Notes: generated by a model from the sequence alone, not told the origin. A stretch of DNA of 64,000 nucleotides from an uncultured Exiguobacterium sp. (GCA_913775715.1 CAJYMC010000008.1:124001-188000); one strand, 5' to 3'. Positions 10,128-18,563 are shown, counted from the stretch's first letter. Program-made: numbers and translations.

Positions 10128-10164
10128 AAATAAAAAAAAGACGACTCGCACGTCGCGAGTCGCC
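10128..10164 (-). terminator. Terminator downstream of tRNA-Gly
   Basis: On the minus strand an eight-pair GC-rich stem (CGACTCG arms plus one G-C pair) is followed by a long T-rich run. It lies about 45 bases beyond the 3' end of the tRNA gene and upstream of the MBL gene. Confidence 0.85.
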
Positions 10165-10209
10165 TGCCCTCTAGAGGGAAATGGTCCTAGACCTATGTTA
10201 TGTCATAAT

Positions 10210-10283
10210 TGGAGCGGGTGAAGAGAATCGAACTCTCGTCATCAGCTTGGAAGGCTGAGGTTTTACCATTAAACTACACCCGC
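10210..10283 (-). tRNA. tRNA-Gly (anticodon TCC)
   Basis: The minus strand folds as a complete tRNA. It has a seven-base acceptor stem GCGGGTG/CACCCGC, a D arm with TAGTTTAATGGTAAAAC, an anticodon loop CTTCCAA with anticodon TCC, a T loop GTTCGATTC, and an encoded CCA tail. TCC reads GGA and GGG glycine codons. No other tRNA is adjacent, so it is a single-gene unit with its own terminator. I see no integration scar at its 3' end. Confidence 0.97.
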
Positions 10284-10452
10284 GTATTGGCTACATGAAA
10301 TATAGTAGCATAGCAAAGAGCGCATTTCCATAACTTTTATGAAAAAAAGCAATTTCTTTTAAGATTCGGTGTACAATAATACTAGTTAATCGTTTCCAAT
10401 GGTAATCTTGATTTGCAATATGGGTAAAGTTGGGTAGAGGAGAGAGTGTCTG

Positions 10453-10998
10453 GTGAATGAAGTGCGAGTTTGGAGCGAACAGCCGATGGGAAAAGGATGG
10501 GAAGCGATTTGCCACCACCAATTCGATCGTCATCGCTTATTGATAGGAGAGTGGTTCCATAACGTAGGTGTACTTGCTTTTTCCATCAATCAAGATGCGG
10601 ATTTGCTACCGGATGTCCTTCCAAACACATTCGATCTGCCGCTCGTCTCGGAACGTGTGCAACGCGTCATTGCAGCATACGCGCCTTTTTCTGTACAATG
10701 TCTCAAGATACATCTTGAGACGAAGGACGGAGTGGTTCCGTACTATCTTCTCAATCTCTTATCTGTCAGTCGGATCGAACATCTACATACGACGGATGTA
10801 TTCCGTCCGGTCCCGAGACGACGCGTCTATTTTTTGACAGAGCGACGAATCAGCGATTCAATTTGTCCGCACCATCTCATGCGGGATGAGCGAACACATC
10901 GCATGTTCGTCTCTGCTCAACTCGCTCGACAATTCGAGCGCATGGCTGTGACGGGTATCCGCTTTGAAGAGATACAACGAATGGAGGAATTCAAATGA
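10453..10998 (+). CDS. Imm11/DUF1629-like immunity-family protein
   Basis: A 181-residue soluble protein without signal peptide. The middle block LPLVSERVQRVI followed by an aromatic PYYLLNLL segment, and the C-terminal block with MFVSAQLARQFERMAVTGIRFEEI, resemble the DUF1629/Imm11 family that occurs in polymorphic-toxin immunity clusters; this is pattern recall, not a search. The start is GTG behind AGAGGAGAGAG at slightly long spacing. The stop overlaps the next ATG, so the two genes are co-translated. No toxin, LXG or RHS gene lies nearby, so if it is an immunity protein it is an orphan. Another function for the fold cannot be excluded. Confidence 0.5.
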   Translation: MNEVRVWSEQPMGKGWEAICHHQFDRHRLLIGEWFHNVGVLAFSINQDADLLPDVLPNTFDLPLVSERVQRVIAAYAPFSVQCLKIHLETKDGVVPYYLLNLLSVSRIEHLHTTDVFRPVPRRRVYFLTERRISDSICPHHLMRDERTHRMFVSAQLARQFERMAVTGIRFEEIQRMEEFK

Positions 10999-11414
10999 AA
11001 CAGTACACAGTCGATCATTGGATCACACTAGAATATCCAAAGGTATTTGAATATCAAGAAGAAGAGACATACGTTAGTTTTTATTCGACGGACGAAAATG
11101 CAATGGGAACGCTTCAATTATCTATTTATGAGTCCGATTCAGAAGAATTGACACCGTATGAAGCAGCGGAACAAGAAATCAATCTGTTAGTGGAAGAGTT
11201 TGGCATCGAACTAACAGGAGCACTTGAAGTCCGCCGTAATTCAACAAAAGAAGCATTGCTCGCAGTAGACGGGAAAGAAGAAGATATCTTCTTACGTATC
11301 TATGCGTATTCTGACGGAGAACGGCTAGTTCTATTGACGTACTCCGCAGAACGCGAGACGCTTGAAATCGAGGAAATCGAAGCAATGATTTCTTCACTGA
11401 CTTGGATTCAATGA
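10995..11414 (+). CDS. Hypothetical acidic protein, possibly PsbP/DcrB-like fold
   Basis: A 139-residue acidic protein with no signal peptide or membrane segment. The pattern of an N-terminal hydrophobic strand, YVSFYS, a polar linker and a C-terminal LVLLTYSAER strand followed by an IEAMISSL helix recalls small DcrB/PsbP-like (DUF1795/DUF3805-type) proteins. I cannot confirm membership. It overlaps the preceding Imm11-like gene by four bases (ATGA) and is followed by a terminator, so the two form a complete bicistronic unit. Function is unknown. Confidence 0.7.
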   Translation: MKQYTVDHWITLEYPKVFEYQEEETYVSFYSTDENAMGTLQLSIYESDSEELTPYEAAEQEINLLVEEFGIELTGALEVRRNSTKEALLAVDGKEEDIFLRIYAYSDGERLVLLTYSAERETLEIEEIEAMISSLTWIQ

Positions 11415-11430
11415 GAAAAACGATAGATAT

Positions 11431-11468
11431 AAAAAGGCAGCGGATCGCAAGGATTCGCTGCCTTTTTT
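11431..11468. terminator. Terminator between the immunity-like pair and the hydrolase gene
   Basis: Stem GGCAGCG/CGCTGCC flanked by AAAAA and TTTTTTT. The symmetric A and T runs allow it to work for both convergent transcripts. Confidence 0.88.
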
Positions 11469-11486
11469 TGTATCGATCGGTGCGGC

Positions 11487-12443
11487 TTAAGAAGAATGAG
11501 AAGATGAGCGTGTAGTTGCAGGGTTGACTTGTTTATTCAACCAGCTCGCGATATCTGCGAAAACGCGGATACGTTCGAACTCATGGAAGAGTTCGTGGCG
11601 TAATCCTTTATAAATCGTCAGTTGTACGGCATCGACACGGACACGGTTGTACATATCGAACAGGTGGTGGATACCTTTTCCGTCGAATGCGACCGCGTCA
11701 TCGCCACCCGCAATCAACAAGAGCGGTAAATGTCGCGGGTGCTGATAGATGGAGGCAAGTGCGTTGACGAGTTTCGTTGCGTGCAAGAGTTCATGGAAGA
11801 AACCGAGTGTGACCGTTTGACCGGATAACGGATCTTCATCATAGCGCATGACGGATTGTGGATCCGAAGAGAGCCAGGCATTTTTCGATAGTGCCGGGAA
11901 GAAACGTAGATTATAGCGTCCGAAGACCAGCTGTCCGAAACGTTCAGCAAGATGTGTAGAAGAAAGCTGATTGATTTGGCGTTCGACGAGCTTTTCGCTG
12001 ATGTTACCGAGTAAACCTGTACTCGTCGGAGGGCCGCTCGCGATGATTCCTGCTACCGTGTGACCGAGTGTTTGACCAATCCGGCGAGCGATCAACGAAC
12101 CAAAACTGTGACCGAAAATGAATACCGGTAACGTCGGGTAACGTTCTTTGATGTCAGAGACGAGTTCTTCTGCGTCCTGCATCAATTGATTAAAACCTTG
12201 ATTCGGTTCAAGATGACCGAGTGTCCCGCGCTGTGCTGCTTGAGTTCCGAAACAGCGTAAATCTGCGATGATCGTGTGGTAGTGATGCGCATAGAGGAAT
12301 TCTGCGAATTCTTCATACCGTGCGCCATGCTCCATCATCCCGTGAAAGACGATCACGACTCCTTTAGGGTCATGTGCTTCGAGACTATGCAATGTCGTAG
12401 TATAGCCGTCAGAGGCTATCCAATGTGAATGATCAATCGTCAT
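11487..12443 (-). CDS. Alpha/beta hydrolase, lysophospholipase / monoacylglycerol lipase-like
   Basis: Serine hydrolase of about 318 residues with the pattern of bacterial monoglyceride lipases. HGMMEHGARYEEFA forms the oxyanion region, the nucleophile elbow GHSFGS has its serine at about residue 113, an aspartate lies in GGDDAV and a histidine in GLRHELFHE. No signal peptide, so it acts in the cytosol or peripherally at the membrane. Two starts are close together; the inner ATG is chosen because AGAGG lies nine bases before it but touches the outer one. It is separated from fhs by only 16 bases on the same strand and is probably co-transcribed. Confidence 0.85.
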   Translation of the reverse strand: MTIDHSHWIASDGYTTTLHSLEAHDPKGVVIVFHGMMEHGARYEEFAEFLYAHHYHTIIADLRCFGTQAAQRGTLGHLEPNQGFNQLMQDAEELVSDIKERYPTLPVFIFGHSFGSLIARRIGQTLGHTVAGIIASGPPTSTGLLGNISEKLVERQINQLSSTHLAERFGQLVFGRYNLRFFPALSKNAWLSSDPQSVMRYDEDPLSGQTVTLGFFHELLHATKLVNALASIYQHPRHLPLLLIAGGDDAVAFDGKGIHHLFDMYNRVRVDAVQLTIYKGLRHELFHEFERIRVFADIASWLNKQVNPATTRSSSHSS

Positions 12444-12459
12444 GTAACTCATCCTCTCA

Positions 12460-14139
12460 TCAAGAAAGTCCGAATACCTGTCCGTCTTCCGAAACGCCCA
12501 TATGGAAGGCAGCAGGAACTGCGGGTAATCCCGGCATCGTTAATACATTCCCAGTCAATGCAACGATGAATCCTGCACCAATCGATGGACGGATTTCACG
12601 GACTGTAATCGTGAAGTCTTCGACACGACCATACCGAGCAGGATCATCTGTTAAAGAAAATGGTGTTTTCGCCATACAAATCGGTAACTCATTCAATCCC
12701 ATCTCCGTACACCGTTCGAGTTCGCGGAGGGCTTTGTCTTCAAAATGAACGTCGGCTGCACCGTAGACACGTTTTGCGATTCGCTCGATTTTTTGACGAA
12801 GCGGCAACTCATCAGGATACAGCGGACGGAACTGGCTTGGTTCCTCAAGTGCCTGCATGACTTCCGCGACGAGTGCTTCACCACCGGCGCCCCCTTTACT
12901 GAAGACCTCGCTTTCCGCGACACGAATGTTCCGTTCCTGACACCATGTCAAGATCATGTTCCGTTCGGCTTCCGTATCGGTGAAGAAACGGTTCAAGGCA
13001 ACGACAGCAGGTACACCAAATAAATTCATCGTCTCGACGTGTTTTTCAAGTAAGGCAAGTCCGTCCGTTAGGGCAGCGAGGTTTTCTTCGCTAAGTTGTG
13101 TTTTGTCTACACCACCATGCATCTTCAAGGCACGCACTGTAGCGACGATGACGACGGCATCTGGATGGAGTTCGCCGATACGAGATTTGATGTTAAAGAA
13201 TTTCTCAGCTCCTAAGTCAGCGCCGAATCCCGCTTCCGTGACGACGTAATCACTTAACTTCAATGCGGTTTGTGTAGCAATCAAAGAGTTACAGCCGTGT
13301 GCGATGTTCGCGAATGGTCCGCCATGAATCAATGCCGGTGTTCCTTCGACGGTTTGAACGAGGTTCGGACGGAACGCATCTTTTAGAAGCAACGTCGCAG
13401 CTCCTGATGCTTGAATATCCTTGACCGTAACCGGCTGTTGATCGTACGTATACGCAACGACAATGCGGCTCAGTCGTCGTTCGAGATCCGTGATCGAATC
13501 GGCGAGGCAAAGAACAGCCATGATTTCAGAAGCAACCGTGATATCGAAGCCATCTTGACGCGGTACGCCATGCGCAGGACCGCCGAGACCAATCGTGACT
13601 TGGCGTAGGGCACGGTCATTCAAATCAAGGACGCGTTTCCAGACGATACGTCGTGGATCAATACCAAGAATGTTCCCTTGATGCAGGTGATTGTCGAGCA
13701 AGGCACTGATCGTATTATGGGCAGAGGTGATTGCATGCATATCACCTGTGAAATGGAGATTGATCTCCTCCATCGGCAATACTTGGCTATATCCACCTCC
13801 ACACGCACCACCTTTTAATCCCATCGTCGGACCGAGCGAAGGTTCCCGTAAACAGATCATCGTCTTATGCTTTGCACGGTGCAGTGCCTGTCCGAGCCCG
13901 ACGGTAACGGTTGATTTTCCTTCACCGGCAGCCGTCGGGTTAATGGCGGTGACGAGAATCAATTTACCATCGGATTTCGTTGCCAACCGGTTCAGCAGCC
14001 CGTCTGTCAACTTCGCCTTATACTTTCCGTACGTATCAAAATCCTCTTCTTGCAAACCAATCCGATCCGCAATTTCTCGAATGGGACGTAAAACGGTTTG
14101 TTGTGCGATTTCTAAGTCTGAACGAATGGTCTTTTCCAT
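12460..14139 (-). CDS. fhs: Formate--tetrahydrofolate ligase
   Basis: Makes 10-formyltetrahydrofolate from formate, THF and ATP, feeding purine and formyl-Met-tRNA synthesis. The 559-residue length is typical and the ATP-binding segment INPTAAGEGKST lies at residues 67-78. The ATG after AGAGGGAGTCGATACC is chosen; a 28-residue upstream extension in the same frame has no ribosome binding site and is basic and family-atypical. Its presence fits the pyruvate formate-lyase encoded 28 kb away, which generates formate. The promoter lies in the region shared with the divergent sugar permease gene. Confidence 0.95.
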   Translation of the reverse strand: MEKTIRSDLEIAQQTVLRPIREIADRIGLQEEDFDTYGKYKAKLTDGLLNRLATKSDGKLILVTAINPTAAGEGKSTVTVGLGQALHRAKHKTMICLREPSLGPTMGLKGGACGGGYSQVLPMEEINLHFTGDMHAITSAHNTISALLDNHLHQGNILGIDPRRIVWKRVLDLNDRALRQVTIGLGGPAHGVPRQDGFDITVASEIMAVLCLADSITDLERRLSRIVVAYTYDQQPVTVKDIQASGAATLLLKDAFRPNLVQTVEGTPALIHGGPFANIAHGCNSLIATQTALKLSDYVVTEAGFGADLGAEKFFNIKSRIGELHPDAVVIVATVRALKMHGGVDKTQLSEENLAALTDGLALLEKHVETMNLFGVPAVVALNRFFTDTEAERNMILTWCQERNIRVAESEVFSKGGAGGEALVAEVMQALEEPSQFRPLYPDELPLRQKIERIAKRVYGAADVHFEDKALRELERCTEMGLNELPICMAKTPFSLTDDPARYGRVEDFTITVREIRPSIGAGFIVALTGNVLTMPGLPAVPAAFHMGVSEDGQVFGLS

Positions 14140-14217
14140 GGTATCGACTCCCTCTTTGATTGGATCTCTCTTTTTTCTAATAGTAGCGTATCTAGTACGA
14201 ACGCGCCAAAGGAAAAC

Positions 14218-14234
14218 GTTCAATATTTTCCACC
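14218..14234 (+). promoter_or_regulatory. 17-bp motif shared with the sugar-binding protein promoter
   Basis: GTTCAATATTTTCCACC occurs here, 71 bases upstream of the permease gene, and identically at 20149-20165 upstream of the binding-protein gene. An exact 17-base repeat in these two promoters suggests a common regulator, possibly the response regulator encoded at 24.8 kb. The binding protein is unproven. Confidence 0.6.
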
Positions 14235-14305
14235 CAATGGGTCAAATGGTGACGTGTTCAATTGGAAAAGAAAGACGTACTGTAGAGTGGAGGAGGGATG
14301 AAACA

Positions 14306-15193
14306 ATGACATCTGGACAAAAGAAGTGGAAACGCGGTCTTGATTTTTGGCTCTTCGTCGGACCGGTCTTTCTTGTATTCGCAGTGATCGTACTTGTACC
14401 GTTTTTCAATGGCGTCATGTATTCGTTCACGGATTGGAACGGTGTGACGGGAGAATTGAATTGGATCGGCTTTGATAATTATGTCCGTCTCTTTACGAGT
14501 GATGAACAGTTCCAGCAGTCATTTTGGCTGACGACACGTTATACGATCGTTGCCGTCATCTTAACGAATGTCGTCGGTTTCATTTTGGCATTCTTACTGA
14601 CACAAAATATTCGGACACGTAATTTCTTACGGACGATTTTCTTTATGCCGAACTTGATCGGCGGGCTGATCCTTGGATTCGTCTGGCAGTTCATCTACGT
14701 CAAAGGATTCGCATCGATCGGCGAATTGACAGGGTGGAGTCTATTTGAACTTCCGTGGTTGGGAGATGCACGGACAGGGTTCTGGGGGATCGTCATCGTC
14801 TCCATTTGGCAAGGTGGCGGTTACATCATGGTCATCTATATCGCAGCTTTGCAGAACGTACCACAAGAGTTGATTGAAGCAGCCAAAATCGATGGTGCCA
14901 ACCGATTCTCGACGTTACGGAACATCACGTTGCCACTCATCATGCCGTCCGTCACGATTTGTCTCTTCTTGACGATTTCGTGGTCTTTCAAGTTATTTGA
15001 TACAAACTTATCACTGACGAATGGTGGACCATTCAAATCGACTGAGATGCTTGCCTTGAACATCTATAAAGAGTCCTTTACGAACAATAACTTAGGGCTT
15101 GGATCGGCAAAAGCAGTCGTATTCTTCGTGATTGTCGCGGCGATCACCGTCACCCAAGTCTATCTGACGAAAAAACGGGAGGTGGAAGCATGA
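14306..15193 (+). CDS. Carbohydrate ABC transporter permease, MalF-like
   Basis: Inner-membrane permease of 295 residues with about six transmembrane segments. The cytoplasmic EAA loop EAAKIDGANRFSTLRNITLP is present, which docks the ATPase subunit. It belongs to the CUT1 (oligosaccharide) permease family. The ATG is preceded by GGAGGAGGG; the long in-frame upstream extension is antisense fhs sequence. Its stop overlaps the next permease by four bases. No ATPase gene is nearby, so a shared MsmX-type ATPase elsewhere is likely. The sugar transported is not evident. Confidence 0.93.
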   Translation: MTSGQKKWKRGLDFWLFVGPVFLVFAVIVLVPFFNGVMYSFTDWNGVTGELNWIGFDNYVRLFTSDEQFQQSFWLTTRYTIVAVILTNVVGFILAFLLTQNIRTRNFLRTIFFMPNLIGGLILGFVWQFIYVKGFASIGELTGWSLFELPWLGDARTGFWGIVIVSIWQGGGYIMVIYIAALQNVPQELIEAAKIDGANRFSTLRNITLPLIMPSVTICLFLTISWSFKLFDTNLSLTNGGPFKSTEMLALNIYKESFTNNNLGLGSAKAVVFFVIVAAITVTQVYLTKKREVEA

Positions 15194-16077
15194 GTACGGC
15201 ACAACCGTTACCAACTCCACAAGAGGAGAAACCGAAACGTTCTAAACAGAAAAGAAGTCGCTACTCTTTACGTCTTGGAACAGTGGAACTAGCCGCCTTA
15301 TTGATGGGACTTCTATACATGATTCCGTTTTATTATGTCATCTCGAATTCATTCAAAACGCGAGGGGACATCTTTACGAATACATCAGGTCTGCCGAAAG
15401 AGTGGATGACTTCTAACTATTCAGCAGCGTGGGAAGCAATGAATTTCGGAAAAGTCTTTTTAAATTCCGTCATCATTACTGTCGGCGCAAATGCGATCAT
15501 TGTCATCTTTTGTTCAATGGCAGCTTGGAAACTCGTCCGGACAAAAACACGATTATCGACGATCATCTTCTTCTTGTTCGTTGCAGCGATGATTATTCCA
15601 TTCCAATCGATCATGATTCCTTTATCGAAGCTATCTGGTGATCTTGGATTACAGAATAGTTATTGGGGTTTGATTTTGATGTACCTCGGTTTTGGTTCAG
15701 GGCTATCGATCTTCCTGTATCATGGATTCATGAAGTCGATTCCTGAAGAGATCGAAGAGGCGGCAATCATTGATGGTTGTTCACAATGGGGCGTATTTTG
15801 GCGCATCGTCTTCCCGTTGCTTAAGCCGATTACAGTGACGATCGTCATCTTGAATACGCTGTGGATTTGGAACGATTTCTTGTTGCCATCACTCATGTTA
15901 CGAGACGTCGATTTACGGACGATTCCTCTCGCGACGTTCTATTTCTTCGGGCAATATACGAAACAATGGGACTTGGCTCTTGCTGGACTCGTGCTTGGGA
16001 TTATTCCGTTGCTGTTATTCTTCTTCGCCTTGCAAAAACAGATTATCCAAGGAATTACGAGTGGATCGATCAAATAA
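15190..16077 (+). CDS. Carbohydrate ABC transporter permease, MalG-like
   Basis: Second CUT1 permease, 295 residues. It has a basic, lysine-rich cytoplasmic N terminus, about six transmembrane segments and the EAA motif EEAAIIDGCSQWGVFWRIVF. It pairs with the MalF-like subunit to form the channel of the importer. Translational overlap with the upstream gene and a terminator shortly after its stop define a two-gene transcript, unusual in lacking the substrate-binding protein, which is encoded 4 kb away. Confidence 0.93.
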   Translation: MSTAQPLPTPQEEKPKRSKQKRSRYSLRLGTVELAALLMGLLYMIPFYYVISNSFKTRGDIFTNTSGLPKEWMTSNYSAAWEAMNFGKVFLNSVIITVGANAIIVIFCSMAAWKLVRTKTRLSTIIFFLFVAAMIIPFQSIMIPLSKLSGDLGLQNSYWGLILMYLGFGSGLSIFLYHGFMKSIPEEIEEAAIIDGCSQWGVFWRIVFPLLKPITVTIVILNTLWIWNDFLLPSLMLRDVDLRTIPLATFYFFGQYTKQWDLALAGLVLGIIPLLLFFFALQKQIIQGITSGSIK

Positions 16078-16089
16078 TTTTTGTAAGCG

Positions 16090-16118
16090 CGTTCTCGCTT
16101 CTGCGAGAACGTTTTTTT
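16090..16118 (+). terminator. Terminator after the sugar permease operon
   Basis: Nine-bp stem CGTTCTCGC/GCGAGAACG with a four-base loop, followed by seven T residues. Confidence 0.92.
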
Positions 16119-16129
16119 ATGTTTAGCGC

Positions 16130-16163
16130 GTCAGATTTATCTGACAACTTTTATTTTTTTTTG
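16130..16163 (+). terminator. Second terminator-like hairpin
   Basis: Stem GTCAGA/TCTGAC with a TTTA loop, followed after a short spacer by a run of T residues. It may back up the preceding terminator; the stem is short. Confidence 0.5.
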
Positions 16164-16204
16164 AAAAAAAGACTTTTCAAACGCTTGCTACCTGTTGTAC
16201 GATG

Positions 16205-16495
16205 TTCTCAATTCAATTGTAACAACGACGTTGAAGGGAAGAGTAACACCTTGTACGACCGTATAGCGAGCTGGGGATGGTGAGAGCCCAGTCGGAAGCA
16301 AGATGCGAAGAACCTCCCGGAGTCGCTACCCGAACCCGAATGTCAGTAGGCGTAGCCGGAGTTGCCTGTCCGTTATCATAAGGCCGAAGATGAAGTGATT
16401 CGTCTTTTGAGTGAGCAACATCGTTGCTAACATGGGTGGTACCGCGGAACCGAGTCTTTCGTCCCATATTCTTGGGAAAGAAGGGCTCTTTTTTA
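16205..16495 (+). promoter_or_regulatory. T-box leader, asparagine specifier (AAC)
   Basis: tRNA-sensing riboswitch in the 5' untranslated region of asnA. The T-box sequence TGGGTGGTACCGCGG is at 16433-16447, an AGTA-type bulge (GAGTAAC) and the GGGATGG apical element are in stem I. The codon AAC at 16311-16313 sits in the expected specifier-loop context (GAAGAACCTC). The terminator arm runs from about 16452 to 16488, followed by T residues. Uncharged tRNA-Asn(GUU) should stabilise the antiterminator and switch on asnA. The specifier matches the downstream gene exactly. The 5' boundary is approximate. Confidence 0.95.
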
Positions 16496-16535
16496 TGGCT
16501 TCTTTTTCAAAACACAATTGAGGAGGAACACCACC

Positions 16536-17510
16536 ATGACAACACTCGTATCGATGAAACACACACAGGAAGCTATCACACTTGTAAAGAAACGCTTTGA
16601 AGAACGCTTTTCGACAACACTCGGATTGACACGTGTCGAAGCACCATTGTTCGTAGAAAGTACACTCGGTGTCAACGATCATCTTAACGGCGTAGAGCGA
16701 ATCATTCGCTTCGATGCACTAGACCACACGGCAGACCTTGAAATTGTTCAATCCCTTGCGAAGTGGAAGCGTCAAGCGCTCCATACGTACGGATTTGAAG
16801 CAGGAGAAGGATTATACACGTTGATGCATGCGATTCGTCGCGATGAGATGCTGGATGCGACACACTCCATTCACGTCGATCAGTGGGACTGGGAACGGAT
16901 CATTACGAAAGAACAACGGACGAGTGCTTATTTACAAGAAACGGTACAAGCGATCTATGCAACGATTCGCCAAGTCGAACAAGAAGTCGAAGCGGAGTAT
17001 GGTATTTCAGCAATCTTACCGGAAACGATTCATTTCATGACAACACAAGAGTTAGAGGATGCGTATCCGACACTTTCGACGAAAGAACGTGAAACAGAAG
17101 TCACGAAAGCATATGGTGCTGTTTTCCTCATGCAAATCGGTGGCGCACTGGCTTCAGGTGAGAAGCATGATGGTCGAGCGGCAGACTACGATGATTGGAC
17201 ACTCAACGGTGACATTTTAGTACACCATCCAGAAATCGGAGCATTCGAATTGTCTTCAATGGGGATTCGCGTTGATCGTGAAGCGTTGTTGAAACAGGCG
17301 GCGATTGCTCAAGAAGAAGATAAATTGGCATTCCCGTTCCATCAAGGGGTGCTCGAAGAGCGTCTACCGTTAACGATGGGTGGAGGAATCGGTCAATCCC
17401 GCATGGCGATGTTCTTATTGAAGAAACGTCACATCGGTGAAGTCCAAGCTTCTGTTTGGTCAGAAGAGACGCGTAAAAGTCTTCGAGCGGAAGGTATCCA
17501 CTTGCTTTGA
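16536..17510 (+). CDS. asnA: Aspartate--ammonia ligase (asparagine synthetase A)
   Basis: Amidates aspartate to asparagine with ATP and ammonia; class II aminoacyl-tRNA synthetase fold, active as a homodimer. The 324-residue sequence aligns by eye with AsnA along its length: N-terminal TLGVNDHLNGVERI, central DQWDWE and C-terminal GGGIGQSRM (motif 3). The ATG follows AGGAGGAACACCACC, directly downstream of the T-box. A TTG six codons upstream stays in frame but overlaps the ribosome binding site. Expression should respond to asparagine starvation through the leader. Confidence 0.97.
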   Translation: MTTLVSMKHTQEAITLVKKRFEERFSTTLGLTRVEAPLFVESTLGVNDHLNGVERIIRFDALDHTADLEIVQSLAKWKRQALHTYGFEAGEGLYTLMHAIRRDEMLDATHSIHVDQWDWERIITKEQRTSAYLQETVQAIYATIRQVEQEVEAEYGISAILPETIHFMTTQELEDAYPTLSTKERETEVTKAYGAVFLMQIGGALASGEKHDGRAADYDDWTLNGDILVHHPEIGAFELSSMGIRVDREALLKQAAIAQEEDKLAFPFHQGVLEERLPLTMGGGIGQSRMAMFLLKKRHIGEVQASVWSEETRKSLRAEGIHLL

Positions 17511-17554
17511 CATATATATAGTAAGAAAGCGTCAAAACATGACGATTATAAAGC

Positions 17555-17597
17555 GAAGAACCTACTTTCAAGATGAAAGTAGGTTCTTCTTTTTTGA
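17555..17597 (+). terminator. Terminator after asnA
   Basis: Fifteen-bp stem GAAGAACCTACTTTC with its complement around an AAGAT-type loop, followed by a T run. Confidence 0.93.
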
Positions 17598-17611
17598 GTT
17601 CGTACGACCTC

Positions 17612-17629
17612 AGGCGGAGGAAAGGTGTG
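17612..17629 (+). other. 18-bp element also found at 37664
   Basis: AGGCGGAGGAAAGGTGTG matches AGGCGGAGAAAAGGTCTG at 37664-37681 in 16 of 18 positions. Both copies lie in intergenic regions upstream of rightward genes and near membrane-stress-type genes. The role is unknown; a regulator site is one possibility. Confidence 0.4.
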
Positions 17630-17679
17630 TCAATTCTTGATAGAATGGGGATAACAATAAATAAGAAAGAGGTGAAAGT

Positions 17680-17901
17680 ATGTCTGCTCTATTAATCGTC
17701 GGAATACTCATCCCTGTTTTATTCATAGCGTTCCTTTGGTTTAACATTAAAGGGTTACGAACGATGTGGCGGGATTATAAACAGACTGGTTCAATCGTTG
17801 CACTCGGCTTTTTCATTGTCGGAATCATTGGAATCTTCACAGGTGTCTGGACGACTCTAGTCGTCATTATTTATTATCTCCTCCGTCCAGCGAGAGGATG
17901 A
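17680..17901 (+). CDS. Small membrane protein with two transmembrane segments
   Basis: A 73-residue protein. The first hydrophobic segment covers residues 3-23, then a basic loop KGLRTMWRDYKQTG, then a second segment at about 39-66, ending RPARG. The positive-inside rule puts the loop in the cytoplasm. The start has AGAGGTGAAAG in front. It lies 16 bases upstream of the DedA gene and is probably its operon partner. I recognise no family. Confidence 0.75.
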   Translation: MSALLIVGILIPVLFIAFLWFNIKGLRTMWRDYKQTGSIVALGFFIVGIIGIFTGVWTTLVVIIYYLLRPARG

Positions 17902-17917
17902 ACGGAGGGTTACTCGT

Positions 17918-18553
17918 ATGTTGGAATGGTTGTTTTCGGCCGGAGAATCGAATCTCTGGCTGTTTTTAGGAATCATGATCATTGGTCTTGGAACGGAATT
18001 GATTCCAGCAGAAGTCGGATTACCGCTACTCGGTTTATATGTATCGAACGGGACAGTTAGTTGGACAGTTGCTGTTCTCGTCGGTTTTTTAGGTAGTCTG
18101 ATGGGGGCGACGGTCTTTTATTTGTTAGGACGTTATGCAGGTCGTCCAATCCTTGTTCGATACGGAAAATGGTTACTGATTAAAGAAAAAGAAATTGAGC
18201 AGGGTGAGCGGATCGTTGGAAAGTACGGAACATGGTCCGCGTTATTTGGACGATTCTTCCCCGTCGTGCGCTCAGTCGTCTCGATTCCGTGTGGTCTGTT
18301 CGGTCTTTCATTCAAGCGCTATCTACTTGCTTCAAGTATTGGACTCTTTCCTGTCTCTTTCTTTTATATTTGGGTCGGGGAACGATTTGGAGTGAAGCGA
18401 GCAGAGTCGATGCTAAAAGGGCTAGAGCAGGAGTTATGGTGGATTTTAGGCGGAATCGTCGTAATCCTCGGCGGGTACATCTTGTATCGTCGCTCTAAAG
18501 CTAAACAACAGGAACAGACACAAGACGAAAAGACGAAGCAACAGAATAAATGA
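17918..18553 (+). CDS. DedA-family membrane protein
   Basis: Integral membrane protein of 211 residues of the DedA/SNARE-associated family. Some members flip polyprenyl phosphate or phosphatidylethanolamine across the membrane. It shows the hallmark E-x-P arrangement (LIPAEVGLPLLG), the GSLMGATVFYLLGRYAG segment and the GRFFPVVRSVVSIPCGL motif, followed by a lysine- and glutamine-rich cytoplasmic tail. The ATG is preceded by ACGGAGGG. The substrate and any envelope-stress role are inference. Confidence 0.9.
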   Translation: MLEWLFSAGESNLWLFLGIMIIGLGTELIPAEVGLPLLGLYVSNGTVSWTVAVLVGFLGSLMGATVFYLLGRYAGRPILVRYGKWLLIKEKEIEQGERIVGKYGTWSALFGRFFPVVRSVVSIPCGLFGLSFKRYLLASSIGLFPVSFFYIWVGERFGVKRAESMLKGLEQELWWILGGIVVILGGYILYRRSKAKQQEQTQDEKTKQQNK

Positions 18554-18563
18554 AAAAATGAAA

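Noticed and set aside
10128..10290. Integration site or genomic island end at the tRNA-Gly gene
   Set aside because: No integrase, no repeat of the tRNA 3' end and no mobile genes nearby.
12425..13811. Several open frames antisense to fhs, including one that seems to extend the MalF-like gene to 13691
   Set aside because: fhs is an unambiguous full-length enzyme; the antisense frames lack ribosome binding sites and family features. The permease has a strong start at 14306.
14205..14220. Possible cre element before the sugar permeases
   Set aside because: Only a partial match to the CcpA consensus, missing the first conserved TG and the terminal C.
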